The position numbers and the translations under genes were made by a program. A stretch of DNA of 64,000 nucleotides. Origin: Brevundimonas vesicularis (GTDB lineage Bacteria; Pseudomonadota; Alphaproteobacteria; Caulobacterales; Caulobacteraceae). The DNA lies in the NCBI RefSeq assembly GCF_014204545.1, contig NZ_JACHLJ010000001.1, positions 1 to 64,000 of the forward strand, given 5' to 3'. The notes under the pieces are model-generated. The model was not told the DNA's origin. It ran no database searches and worked only from the letters and a program-made list of their open reading frames with translations. Positions within the stretch are counted from its first letter, which is position 1; every line of letters begins with the position of its first letter. Below are positions 46,366-54,655 of this stretch, in pieces.

Positions 46366-47351
46366 CGTTTGGACGACCCAATCGCAAAGCCAGCCGTTAC
46401 GGCAAGGCCCGCAAGGACGCCGACCGCTGCGACCTTGAGCGCCGCGATCTGGCCGCTGGACACGAGACCGATCAACGGTCTGATCACCCGTTCGGTGTCC
46501 GGGCCGTCGATCGCCGCCGGGCCTTCCTCCGGGTGGTCGAGATTGCCGAGGCGAGGAAGTTGGGGTTCGCCCTGCTGCGCTGTGATCATCTTGGCGGCCT
46601 GGCGATCCGCCAGCGCGGGCGCGAACTGTTGCCCCAGCGCCATCAGCCATGTCGTGCGACCCACGAAGACCTTGCGGCTGGGCTGCTGCACGGCCGACCA
46701 GACGGCGTCTGCACACAGGCGAGGATCGAACAGTGGATCTGGAATGACCTGCGCCCGGTCGGTCCGGTTGCGTGACCACAAAGGCTGGGGCGTGTTGACG
46801 GCCGGCAGATAGACAGTGGTCAGGGTGACGTTGGAGGATGAGGCGATCAGTTCGGCCCGAATGGCCTCGGTAAACCCGTCGACGGCCGCCTTGGCGGCGC
46901 AGTAAGCGGCCTGTAGCGGGGCAGGGCGCAGAGCCAATCCCGAGGAAATCTGGATCACAGCCCCTTTGTCCGCCGGTCGCATGGCCCGAAGCGCCGCGCG
47001 TGTTCCGTAGACCTGAGACAGATAGGTCGTCTCGACAACACGGCGATAATCGGCGTCGGTCAGATCCTCATCGCGCCCGATGACTGTGGACATGGCGTTG
47101 TTGACCCAGACATCGATGCCGCCGAAAGCGTCCACGACATCGCGGCCCGCCTGCTCGACGAACTCCGGATCGGACACATCGCCCGCCATGCCGATCACGC
47201 GATCGCCCGACCGCTTCAGCTGTTCGACGGCGTTGGAAAGACGTTCAGCCTGTCTGGCGATCACCACGACCTGCCATTCGGCTCGGGCGAACTTGTCGGC
47301 GATCGCGAGACCGATGCCGGCGCTGGCGCCTGTGACGACGATGACCGGCAT
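46362..47351 (-). CDS. SDR-family oxidoreductase with C-terminal membrane segment
   Basis: This 329-residue SDR carries VIVVTGASAGIGLAIADKFA at the N-terminus, NNAMS and the catalytic AAYCAAKAAVD. A C-terminal extension ends in a hydrophobic helix (AALKVAAVGVLAGLAVTAGF). ATG 47351 has agaagga 6 bases upstream, and homology begins there; the upstream open frame is not supported. It is the first gene of the SDR/GH15/SDR operon. The tail probably attaches it to the inner membrane. Confidence 0.88.
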   Translation of the reverse strand: MPVIVVTGASAGIGLAIADKFARAEWQVVVIARQAERLSNAVEQLKRSGDRVIGMAGDVSDPEFVEQAGRDVVDAFGGIDVWVNNAMSTVIGRDEDLTDADYRRVVETTYLSQVYGTRAALRAMRPADKGAVIQISSGLALRPAPLQAAYCAAKAAVDGFTEAIRAELIASSSNVTLTTVYLPAVNTPQPLWSRNRTDRAQVIPDPLFDPRLCADAVWSAVQQPSRKVFVGRTTWLMALGQQFAPALADRQAAKMITAQQGEPQLPRLGNLDHPEEGPAAIDGPDTERVIRPLIGLVSSGQIAALKVAAVGVLAGLAVTAGFAIGSSKR

Positions 47352-47418
47352 GGCGATCCTTCTGATTTCGATTGCGGAGTGACGATCGCGGTTGCGGCCG
47401 AAGGGGGGAGGCTCTGAC

Positions 47419-47443
47419 AACGACAGGTCCGGAGGAAGGTTGC
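47419..47443 (-). promoter_or_regulatory. Possible EcfG (general stress sigma) promoter
   Basis: On the minus strand gcaac (47443-47439), then 16 bases, then cgtt (47422-47419). The alphaproteobacterial EcfG consensus is ggaac-N16/17-cgtt, so this has one mismatch. It lies about 70 bases before the first SDR start, and stress-type SDR genes are common EcfG targets. A single mismatch in a short element is weak evidence. Confidence 0.25.
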
Positions 47444-47553
47444 CGCCTTCGAGACGATCGCCCTTGTGGCGCGTGCTTGAACTCAATGTTACCGGCGCCG
47501 CTTCCGGAGCGCCCTTTCTGGTAGACACGCACAAGGCGTAGGCGTGCGTGTTG

Positions 47554-50049
47554 CTACTGCGCCGCCCACCTTATCGTCAGGCCGATCGTGCGCGGACGCA
47601 AAGGCGTGATGGCCTGGGCGTCGGGGAGGCGGAAAGGGTCGCTGTAGGCGAAGGTGTTGGCTTCGGTGTCGAACAGATTGTCTACGAAGAGCGTTGCCGT
47701 CCAAGCCGGAGCCTCGACGGCAAAGGCCAGTCTTCCTGTGGCGTAATCGCCCATTCGGTATTGCTGACGTCCGTCGAACGTCAGGCGCGACGCGCCGACG
47801 TAGGACAGGCCGCCGTCGACAAATGACTCCAAATGCTCGCCCAGCGGACGTCGCCAGCTGAAGCCGACATTCGCAGAAGCCCGAGGCACCCCGGGTAAAC
47901 TCGCGTCGCGACGGGAATCAAACCGCGCGTTGGGCAAAGTGATGCGCGGGTCAGCGACGAGCCCGTTGGCGAAGAGCTCAAGCGTCTCGGTCGGGCGCCA
48001 GTTGGCCTCGACCTCGAAGCCCTTGTCCGCGCCGTCGCCGACGTTGACGACATAGGCCAGGCCGCTGGGCAAGAACTGGTCGCTCTGCACATTGCGCCAG
48101 CGCGCGGCGTAGACAGCGGCGCGAAGACGCGCGCGGCCATCCGCTGATCGGTATTTGGCGCCGAGTTCGGCATTCCACAGGCTATCCGGCTGGTATTGGC
48201 GCGCCGGTGAATCGGACAGGCCGCTGAAGTCCTGACCGATGACGCCGGCGGTGTTGAAGCCGCCGGCTCGGTGGCCACGACTGACGAGGGCGGACAGGTT
48301 CAGACGATCGCTGGGCCGCCAGGCGAGGGCGATCTTGGGCGTGAAGCCGGCGGATTCACCGCGCCCGTCGAAGGATCGCGATCGGGTGAACTGTCGAACC
48401 AAGGAGGTGGTGTCATACTCCAAGGCGTAATAGCGGGCCCCGGCGGTCAAGGTCAGGTCGTGTGGCAGGTCCAGCGACGCTTCGCCGTAAACGGCGGCCT
48501 CGTTCAGCCGGTCGCGTCGCGCCTCAGAATAGATGGTGCGAGGCTCGGGCGTCAGGGCGGACAGGACGGGATTGGTGCGTGTGGTGTTAGACGACACTAG
48601 ACCGCCGGCCAGCCAGCGCCAGCGACCGATATCGGGCGAGGCGAAGTTGGCCTCGCCGACGACCAGATGGATATCCTTGCCTTCGTCCAGCGCGCCGATG
48701 CGCCAGCCCGATCCGAAGCGGCGAAGGGCGCTGGAGGCGTCGTAGCGGCTCTTGAAGCCGTGCTCGACGACTGAGACCGAGGCGTTCAGCCGGCCCCAGG
48801 CGCCACGTCCCTCGATCGAGGTCGAGCCTTGGTCGAAGCGGTTCTGATGCGGTTCGCGCACCAGGTTCGCGCGTCGCAAGGGACCCAGTCCTCGATAGAC
48901 ATAGTGGGTGTCTTCGGTGACGATGGATTGGTGGACGACGCCGGCACGCGCCGTCCAGCCGGGCGCAATCTCCAGCGCCGCGGACAGCCGGCCGCCCCGC
49001 CGCGTGCCGTCATTGACCCGCCTCAGGTTCAGTTCGACGTCGTTGATATAGCCGCTGTACGTCTCGCCATAGAGAGCCGCGCGGATCGCGGCGCGGTCGC
49101 CGGCGATCGGCAGGTTGGCGACCAGGCCATAGTCGGAGTTCCAGCCGCCGCCGTCGGTGCGCGACCGGGTTGCGGAGAGCGACAGGGATTCTTCGCCCAT
49201 CGCCGGACCGCTCGTGACGATGCGCACGACGCCGCCGATCGGGCCGGTGCCGTACAGCGTGCCTTGCGGGCCGCGCAGCACCTCGACACGGTCGATGTCG
49301 ATCAACTTCAGATCCGGATCCGGGGCGGCGTAGGTCACCGGCGTCAGGTCGAGATACAGGCCGACGGTCGATTGGGTCAGGCCGGTGAAGACGCCGTCCG
49401 ATATGCCGCGCAGCAGGACCTTGTTCCGGCCGGGGCCGAGGTTGGTCACCGTCATGCCAGAGACGAGGCTGTCCAAGCCCTGCATGCCCGTGACCCCCGC
49501 CCGGGTGATGCGTTCGGCGCCGACCGCCGTCATTGCCGATGACGACGACTGGATCAGTTCGGGTCGGCGCGGGGCGGTCACGACGACTTCGCTGACCTGC
49601 GCCACGTCTTGCGTCGGCGCCACAAGAGTGGCCGGGCGTGGGGCGACCGGGCGAGAGGAAGCGGGCGCTGCGCTCGATTGCCTGCTGATGATCACAGCGC
49701 CGTCCTGGCGAATGGCATGGCGACATCCGCTGCCCGCCAGCAGTCGTGTAAGGGCCGCGTCCAGCGACATCCGGCCGCTGACCGCAGGGCTGACGCCGGC
49801 GCACGACGTCAAACTGCCGCCCAGCGAAACGCGGGCCTGAAGCGCCAGGTCCAGCAGGGCGTCGTCCACGGATTGGCGCGGGATATAGATCTCGAGCAGG
49901 CGCGAATCGGCCTGCGCCGGCGTGCTCAGGGCCGTCGTGGCGAACAGAAAGAGACTGGGAAGAAGGGCGGCGGCGTGTGGCTTGGACAGGGCGAGGCGTT
50001 GGGGCCGCCCGCCCTTAACCGGCCTCACGGGCGTTGATGCGGATTTCAC
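47554..50049 (-). CDS. TonB-dependent receptor with STN signalling domain
   Basis: This 831-residue receptor has a signal sequence (AAALLPSLFLFATTALSTPA). The STN domain (about 52-118) includes IYIPRQSVDDALLDLALQAR. A TonB box-like EVVVTA precedes a plug with RVEVLRGPQGTLYGTGPIGG, and the barrel ends TIGLTIRWAAQ. The sequence style resembles FecA-like siderophore or polycyclic-ligand receptors. It follows an ECF sigma and a FecR gene on the same strand and overlaps the FecR gene by about 35 nt. GTG 50049 or GTG 50028 could be the start; neither has a clear ribosome-binding site. Confidence 0.88.
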   Translation of the reverse strand: MKSASTPVRPVKGGRPQRLALSKPHAAALLPSLFLFATTALSTPAQADSRLLEIYIPRQSVDDALLDLALQARVSLGGSLTSCAGVSPAVSGRMSLDAALTRLLAGSGCRHAIRQDGAVIISRQSSAAPASSRPVAPRPATLVAPTQDVAQVSEVVVTAPRRPELIQSSSSAMTAVGAERITRAGVTGMQGLDSLVSGMTVTNLGPGRNKVLLRGISDGVFTGLTQSTVGLYLDLTPVTYAAPDPDLKLIDIDRVEVLRGPQGTLYGTGPIGGVVRIVTSGPAMGEESLSLSATRSRTDGGGWNSDYGLVANLPIAGDRAAIRAALYGETYSGYINDVELNLRRVNDGTRRGGRLSAALEIAPGWTARAGVVHQSIVTEDTHYVYRGLGPLRRANLVREPHQNRFDQGSTSIEGRGAWGRLNASVSVVEHGFKSRYDASSALRRFGSGWRIGALDEGKDIHLVVGEANFASPDIGRWRWLAGGLVSSNTTRTNPVLSALTPEPRTIYSEARRDRLNEAAVYGEASLDLPHDLTLTAGARYYALEYDTTSLVRQFTRSRSFDGRGESAGFTPKIALAWRPSDRLNLSALVSRGHRAGGFNTAGVIGQDFSGLSDSPARQYQPDSLWNAELGAKYRSADGRARLRAAVYAARWRNVQSDQFLPSGLAYVVNVGDGADKGFEVEANWRPTETLELFANGLVADPRITLPNARFDSRRDASLPGVPRASANVGFSWRRPLGEHLESFVDGGLSYVGASRLTFDGRQQYRMGDYATGRLAFAVEAPAWTATLFVDNLFDTEANTFAYSDPFRLPDAQAITPLRPRTIGLTIRWAAQ

Positions 50050-50971
50050 GCATCGAGGCGTCCACGCGGACGGGGGCGAAATCCTGCAACTGCTTCAACA
50101 TCACGGCCTCGTCGCCAATGCGAAGGGCGCCGGTGAACCGCAGCGCCCGAGTCGATTTCGATAGCATGACCGGCTTGCCGAGATAACGTGAAAGATCGTC
50201 CGCGACATCGGTGATCGGGCGGTTGCGATAGACGAGAACGCCTTGGCGCCATGGCGAAGTCTGGTAGGGCGAAATCTGAGACAGGGCCGGGGTCTGCTCG
50301 CCGCGCTGCGCCAGCGCCTGACCGGCGACCAGTCTGACCTCCGGTGCGTTGACGGGGCTTACGGAGACGACGCCCCGTTCGACGGCGACGGCGAAGCGGT
50401 CGCCATGGTTCAGGACGTTGAAGGCGGTGCCCAGCACCTCGATCTGATGATCGCCGGCGGCGACGACGAACGGATGGGCCGGGTCGTGAGCGATGTCGAA
50501 GGCGGCTTCGCCCTCGGTCAGCGACACCGAGCGTTTGTCGCCGTCGAACCGGACGTCCAACGTGGAATGGCGGTTCAGATAGACGTGCGATCCATCTTCT
50601 AGCGCGACCGTCAGGGGCGCGTCAGTGGTGGCGTACACCTGCGAGCCCGGCGTCAGCCACAGAAACAGGCCGACAGCCAGCGTCACACTGGCGGCGATGC
50701 CGATCGCCGCACCTAGCCAGGGCGAACGCGTCTTGGCGCGACGTGCACGCGCGGCGGCGAGGTTGATGACCGGGGTTTCTGTTGCTGCGGATGCGGCATG
50801 GTCGTCCAGGTCGACCCACAGACGCTCGATGGCGTCATAGGCGGCGGCGTGGGCCGGCGACGCCTCTAACCAGTCCTGGAAATCAAGCCAGGCGGATTCA
50901 GGCGCATCGTCGTCACGCAGGACGACGAACCAGTGCAGCGCCTTTTCCTCAATGTCGGTTCGTGCGGTCAT
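50015..50971 (-). CDS. FecR-family anti-sigma factor
   Basis: This 318-residue protein has a cytoplasmic N-terminus with FQDWLEASPAHAAAYDAIER and one membrane helix (AAIGIAASVTLAVGLFLWLT, about 100-120). The FecR periplasmic domain contains GEAAFDIAHDPAHPFVVAAG and IEVLGTAFNV. The C-terminal part (ITDVADDLSRYLGKPV) resembles an STN-like fold. ATG 50971 is chosen because gggatcgg precedes it. It couples the downstream TonB receptor to the upstream sigma factor. Confidence 0.9.
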   Translation of the reverse strand: MTARTDIEEKALHWFVVLRDDDAPESAWLDFQDWLEASPAHAAAYDAIERLWVDLDDHAASAATETPVINLAAARARRAKTRSPWLGAAIGIAASVTLAVGLFLWLTPGSQVYATTDAPLTVALEDGSHVYLNRHSTLDVRFDGDKRSVSLTEGEAAFDIAHDPAHPFVVAAGDHQIEVLGTAFNVLNHGDRFAVAVERGVVSVSPVNAPEVRLVAGQALAQRGEQTPALSQISPYQTSPWRQGVLVYRNRPITDVADDLSRYLGKPVMLSKSTRALRFTGALRIGDEAVMLKQLQDFAPVRVDASMREIRINAREAG

Positions 50972-51080
50972 CCGATCCCAGCCTGAAGGAACGCTGTGCA
51001 ACGCGCCTCCTGATAGCAAGACGGCGCCGCCGAGCTTTTACCTTCAGAGATATTCCCCTGGGGCGCGAAAAGCATAGGCG

Positions 51081-51704
51081 TCACGGTTGAACCTTGCGGG
51101 AGAGAACGCGCAGCGCGTCCATCATGTGCTTCTCGACGGAACTGCGCGAAATGCCCAAACGGACGGCGACATCGGCATAGCTGACCCCATCGAACTTGTG
51201 CAGGCGAAAGACTCTCTGCGTCTTGGGCGGCAGGGTCTCGAGAGCGGCGAGAAGGCGCGCCAGTTTCTCGCGCCCGGCCACGACCGCTTCTGCCGAAGGG
51301 GCCGCGTCCAGGTCTTCGACGGTGCCCGTCTCGTGGTTCAGTTGGCGCCATTGGGCGTCGCGGTTCGCCGATCGTTGCCCGGACCTCCAGCGGTCCATCA
51401 GCAGGTTTGAGGTCAGGCGAAATAGAAAGGCGCGTGGATTGTCCGGCGGCGGGTCGGGGGCGAGCGTCGAGACCTTCAGATAGATGTCCTGCAGCACATC
51501 ATCGACATCGCCAGACGCGCCGCCCAGCCGCGCGCGGCAGAACCGGGCCAGATCCTCGCGCTGCTCAAGATAGGCGGCGATCAGGGGATGCGCGGAAGGC
51601 GCGGTCAAACGGGCGAAGTCCTCTCGTGCGGCCGTGCAGGCCAAGACCTTCAATGCCGTGACGATTTTTATGAGGCAAGGGTCGGTCGGCGGCGTCCTTG
51701 TCAT
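51081..51704 (-). CDS. ECF sigma factor (FecI-like)
   Basis: This 207-residue protein has region 2 (LARFCRARLGGASGDVDDVL then QDIYLKV, about 51-77) and region 4 (LPPKTQRVFRLHKFDGVSYA then VAVRLGISRSSVEKHM). It is the first gene of the sigma/FecR/receptor set reading leftwards. The first 30 or so residues are not typical, so the true start may be downstream of ATG 51704. The stop lies 109 bp before the FecR start. Confidence 0.88.
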   Translation of the reverse strand: MTRTPPTDPCLIKIVTALKVLACTAAREDFARLTAPSAHPLIAAYLEQREDLARFCRARLGGASGDVDDVLQDIYLKVSTLAPDPPPDNPRAFLFRLTSNLLMDRWRSGQRSANRDAQWRQLNHETGTVEDLDAAPSAEAVVAGREKLARLLAALETLPPKTQRVFRLHKFDGVSYADVAVRLGISRSSVEKHMMDALRVLSRKVQP

Positions 51705-51805
51705 GAAGACGCCGTGTTGCGGCGACGAGCAGGACCCAGATGCGCGCGTTTGCAGGACATGACGGCACGACGGCCCCGGTTCTTTCGGTCGGCTAAGGCG
51801 TCGCC

Positions 51806-52771
51806 GTGTTCGATCTCTGGCGCTCGGGCTTCATCCGCCGTCCCTTAAGCAGCTTCATTGACCATGAGCCGCGCGCGGACGAGATCGTCTGGCTGCCTGA
51901 CTGCGGCCCTCATGCCTATGTCGCGGACCCGTTCGGGATCACGCGCGATGGGGTGCTGACCGTTTTCGTCGAGGCGTTCGACTATCATGTTCGCCGCGGC
52001 GAGATCCACTATCGCCAGTATGACGCCGACGACCGGCTGGTGGGGCAGGGCGTGGCACTGTCCGAGCCCTGGCACCTGTCCTATCCGACGCTCATCGAGG
52101 ACGGCGGCGAACTCTACATGCTGCCGGAAGGCTACAAGAGCGGCGGGCTGATCCTCTATCGTTGCGTGCGTTTCCCGGATCAGTGGGAGGCGGTGGCCCG
52201 TATCGGCGAGGCGGCTGCGATCGACGCGACGGTGGTGAAGCACGACGGTCGGTGGTGGATGTTCCACGCCCTGCCGGGGCCGGACGACCGGGCGATGCGC
52301 GAACTGCACATCGCCTGGGCCGACAGCCTGACGGGGCCTTGGACGCCGCATCCGGCCAGTCCGGTCATGAGCGGTTTTCAGAACTCGCGGCCGGGCGGCT
52401 CGGCGTTCGTCCATGACGGCGCGCTTCATCTGCCGGTGCAGGACTGCGCCGTGACCTATGGCGCGGCCATCAATCTGCTGCGGATCGATGTGTTGTCGCC
52501 GGACGCGTTTTCGGCGGTGGTCATGAAACGGTTCGAGCCGGGCCATCTGCTGGACGGGTACGGCGACGGCTTACACACCCTGTCGGGTCACGGCGACGTC
52601 ACCTTCATCGACGTGAAGGGCATCCGCCAATCGTCGGCGGAGCCTTGGCTGAAGGCCGGGTTCAAGGCGCGTCGGCTGCTGGGCCTGAACGGGCCGCGCG
52701 GTAGTCGCGCCACCGGCGCCGCCGTTCATCCCAAGATATTCGACACCGCTTCCGTTCGGAAGGAAGGCTAG
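51806..52771 (+). CDS. GINT1-like beta-propeller protein (glucosamine inositolphosphorylceramide transferase N-terminal-type)
   Basis: This 321-residue protein resembles the five-bladed propeller domain found at the N-terminus of plant GINT1 and in bacterial sugar-modifying proteins. The key segments are HAYVADPFGITRDGVLTVFV, EPWHLSYPTLIEDGGELYML and the later YRCVRFPDQWE. No transmembrane segment or signal is seen. Its GTG start has no overlap upstream. A glycosyltransferase gene starts four bases after its stop, so the two are probably expressed together on a shared glycan. The chemical activity of the bacterial proteins is, to my knowledge, not established. Confidence 0.7.
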   Translation: MFDLWRSGFIRRPLSSFIDHEPRADEIVWLPDCGPHAYVADPFGITRDGVLTVFVEAFDYHVRRGEIHYRQYDADDRLVGQGVALSEPWHLSYPTLIEDGGELYMLPEGYKSGGLILYRCVRFPDQWEAVARIGEAAAIDATVVKHDGRWWMFHALPGPDDRAMRELHIAWADSLTGPWTPHPASPVMSGFQNSRPGGSAFVHDGALHLPVQDCAVTYGAAINLLRIDVLSPDAFSAVVMKRFEPGHLLDGYGDGLHTLSGHGDVTFIDVKGIRQSSAEPWLKAGFKARRLLGLNGPRGSRATGAAVHPKIFDTASVRKEG

Positions 52772-52774
52772 ACC

Positions 52775-53926
52775 ATGCGTATCGCTGTCGTTCTGCCGCG
52801 AGGCTGCACCTTCTGTCCGGACAAGACCAATTCGATGGAAACGGTGGTGCGCACCCTGTCCGCGCACAGCCGGTTGAACCGGCTGGTGACGCTGATCGCC
52901 GACGCCGGCGGGCCGACGCCGGCGGGCGTGCAGATGGTGACGGTGCCGGCCGGACTGGGCCGCAAGGCGCGAAACGCGGCGGTGATGGACGTTCTGAAGA
53001 AGCTGTCGCCGGACATTGTGGAATACCATCAGCAGCTGAAGGCGGCGTCGGAGTTGGCGCGGCAGTTGCCGGACGCGATCCACGTTCTTTATCGCCACAC
53101 GCGGATCAAGCCGTCGCGCAACCTGATCGAACGTCTGCGATATGGTCGACGCCTCGCGCGGTTCGACCGTCTGGTGTTCGTCAGCCGTGCGGCGGGTGAA
53201 GAGTTCGCGATGGACTATCCTCGGCTGGCCGGGCGCGTCTCATCGGTTTGCAATCCAATCGAAAGCGACGCGTGGTGCGCGTCGCCCGAACAGCGCGAGA
53301 ACCTGATCCTGTTTTCGGGACGGGCGATGAAGGACAAGGGGCTGGACCTGTTCTGCGCAGCCCTGACCGAGACGTTGGATCGTCATCCCGACTGGCGCGG
53401 CGCACTGATGCTGGGCGACTGGGAAAAGCATCAGGATTGGGCCGCGCCGCAGGTGCAGATGCTTGAGCGGTTCGGCGACCGAGTCGAAATTCACAAGTCG
53501 GCGTCGCTGGACGCGGTGCGAGCGATGACGCAGCGCGCCGCCATCGCGGTCACGCCGTCGCGCGTGCGCGAGGCCCTGGGACTGGCCGCGCTGGAGGCCC
53601 ATGCGGCGGGCGCGGCGCTGATCTCGTCGGGACGCGGCGGCTTGCGTGAAGCCAGCGGCGAATATGCGCTGTATGTCGACGTCGAGGAGGCCGGCTCTTT
53701 GACCAGCGCCATGATGCGTCTGGTCGAAAAACCCGATGAACGTCTGGCCCTGGCGCGCGGCGGGCAGGCCTATGTCGAGCGGGTGCATTCGCCGGCCGCG
53801 CGCGCAGCCGAGTTGGACGCCTTGCGCGAGGCCTTGGTCGACAAGGCGTTCGTGACGCCGAAGCCGACGCTGCGGAGGCGTCCTCTGTTCGGGCCGGCGG
53901 CGTCGCTGACCCGGCTTCAGGGCTAG
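52775..53926 (+). CDS. Glycosyltransferase family 4 protein
   Basis: This 383-residue GT-B protein starts MRIAVVLPRGCTFCPDKTNS and has the donor-site half with LILFSGRAMKDKGLDLFCAA. The E-x7-E region is VREALGLAALEAHAAGAALI (about 265-284). It follows the propeller protein gene by three bases. Donor and acceptor are unknown; a cell-envelope or exopolysaccharide role is plausible. Confidence 0.87.
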   Translation: MRIAVVLPRGCTFCPDKTNSMETVVRTLSAHSRLNRLVTLIADAGGPTPAGVQMVTVPAGLGRKARNAAVMDVLKKLSPDIVEYHQQLKAASELARQLPDAIHVLYRHTRIKPSRNLIERLRYGRRLARFDRLVFVSRAAGEEFAMDYPRLAGRVSSVCNPIESDAWCASPEQRENLILFSGRAMKDKGLDLFCAALTETLDRHPDWRGALMLGDWEKHQDWAAPQVQMLERFGDRVEIHKSASLDAVRAMTQRAAIAVTPSRVREALGLAALEAHAAGAALISSGRGGLREASGEYALYVDVEEAGSLTSAMMRLVEKPDERLALARGGQAYVERVHSPAARAAELDALREALVDKAFVTPKPTLRRRPLFGPAASLTRLQG

Positions 53927-53941
53927 GTTCAGGGCTAGGCT

Positions 53942-54532
53942 TCAGCCCCTTCGGATGAGGCTGTCGTAAACGTGAGTGACCGCGTCGAACTGCACGCGGC
54001 TTGGCTGGTCGCCCAAGAGCGCGGCCTGGAAGTCGGCTTCGGTCAGGCCAGCGGCGACGGGATCGGCGATCTTGTCGGTGTTCCAGCCCAGCAGCAGGCG
54101 GCCGCCCGGGCGTACGATGGCCGCCAGAGCCTTAAAGGCCCGCCGCTGCTGGTCGGGACTGTCGACGCCATAACCCAGCACGCCGTTGCAGACGATGGCG
54201 TCGAAGCTCAGGTCCGAGAACAGCCGATCCGCCTCGCAAACGTCGCCTGTGCGGTGGCGACCTTCGCGGCCCCAGCGTGCAGCCGCTGGATCGATGTCTG
54301 TGGTCCAGACCTCGCCACCCTGCGCCTCCAGCAAGGCGTAGTCGTCCAGCGTATATTCGCGGCATCCGACCCAAAGAATCCGCCCACCCTCGACCGCCAA
54401 CGCCGGGACATAGCTGTCGGCCATCACCCGTCGGTCGGGCAGGGTGCGGATTCGCGCCGCCTTGGCGGACCGTCGCCTGCGGTCGGCGTCCATGCCGTAG
54501 ATGAAACTCCTGACGAGCGTTCCCAGACCCAC
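53942..54532 (-). CDS. Class I SAM-dependent methyltransferase
   Basis: This 196-residue protein has a SAM-binding motif ILWVGCREYTLDDYALLEAQ (about 52-71) followed by an acidic residue in TTDIDPAAARWG. The post-motif segment FDAIVCNGVLGYGVDSPDQQ and VRPGGRLLLGWN are also typical. It is convergent with the glycosyltransferase gene, 15 bases away. It may methylate a sugar, but nothing in the sequence says which. Confidence 0.8.
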   Translation of the reverse strand: MGLGTLVRSFIYGMDADRRRRSAKAARIRTLPDRRVMADSYVPALAVEGGRILWVGCREYTLDDYALLEAQGGEVWTTDIDPAAARWGREGRHRTGDVCEADRLFSDLSFDAIVCNGVLGYGVDSPDQQRRAFKALAAIVRPGGRLLLGWNTDKIADPVAAGLTEADFQAALLGDQPSRVQFDAVTHVYDSLIRRG

Positions 54533-54655
54533 GTGCTTCCCCTCGGACCGTTCGATACAGTTGTTATCGAGGGGGCGGCGATCTGTCTCGCGCTTTTCCG
54601 GGCGTTTCCTGTCGCCGGGCTTTGATGTGGCGGAACGACCGCCTACTAACGGCGC

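Noticed and set aside
46366..46779. N-terminal extension of the GH15 gene
   Set aside because: The open frame runs back through the upstream SDR gene in another phase; GH15 similarity begins at 46365, where an ATGA overlap also fits.
51806..52771. GH43-type glycosidase call for the propeller protein
   Set aside because: A five-bladed propeller is shared, but the ADPF...HLSYP...MLPE...FPDQW pattern fits the GINT1 N-terminal type better and no GH43 catalytic triad is apparent.
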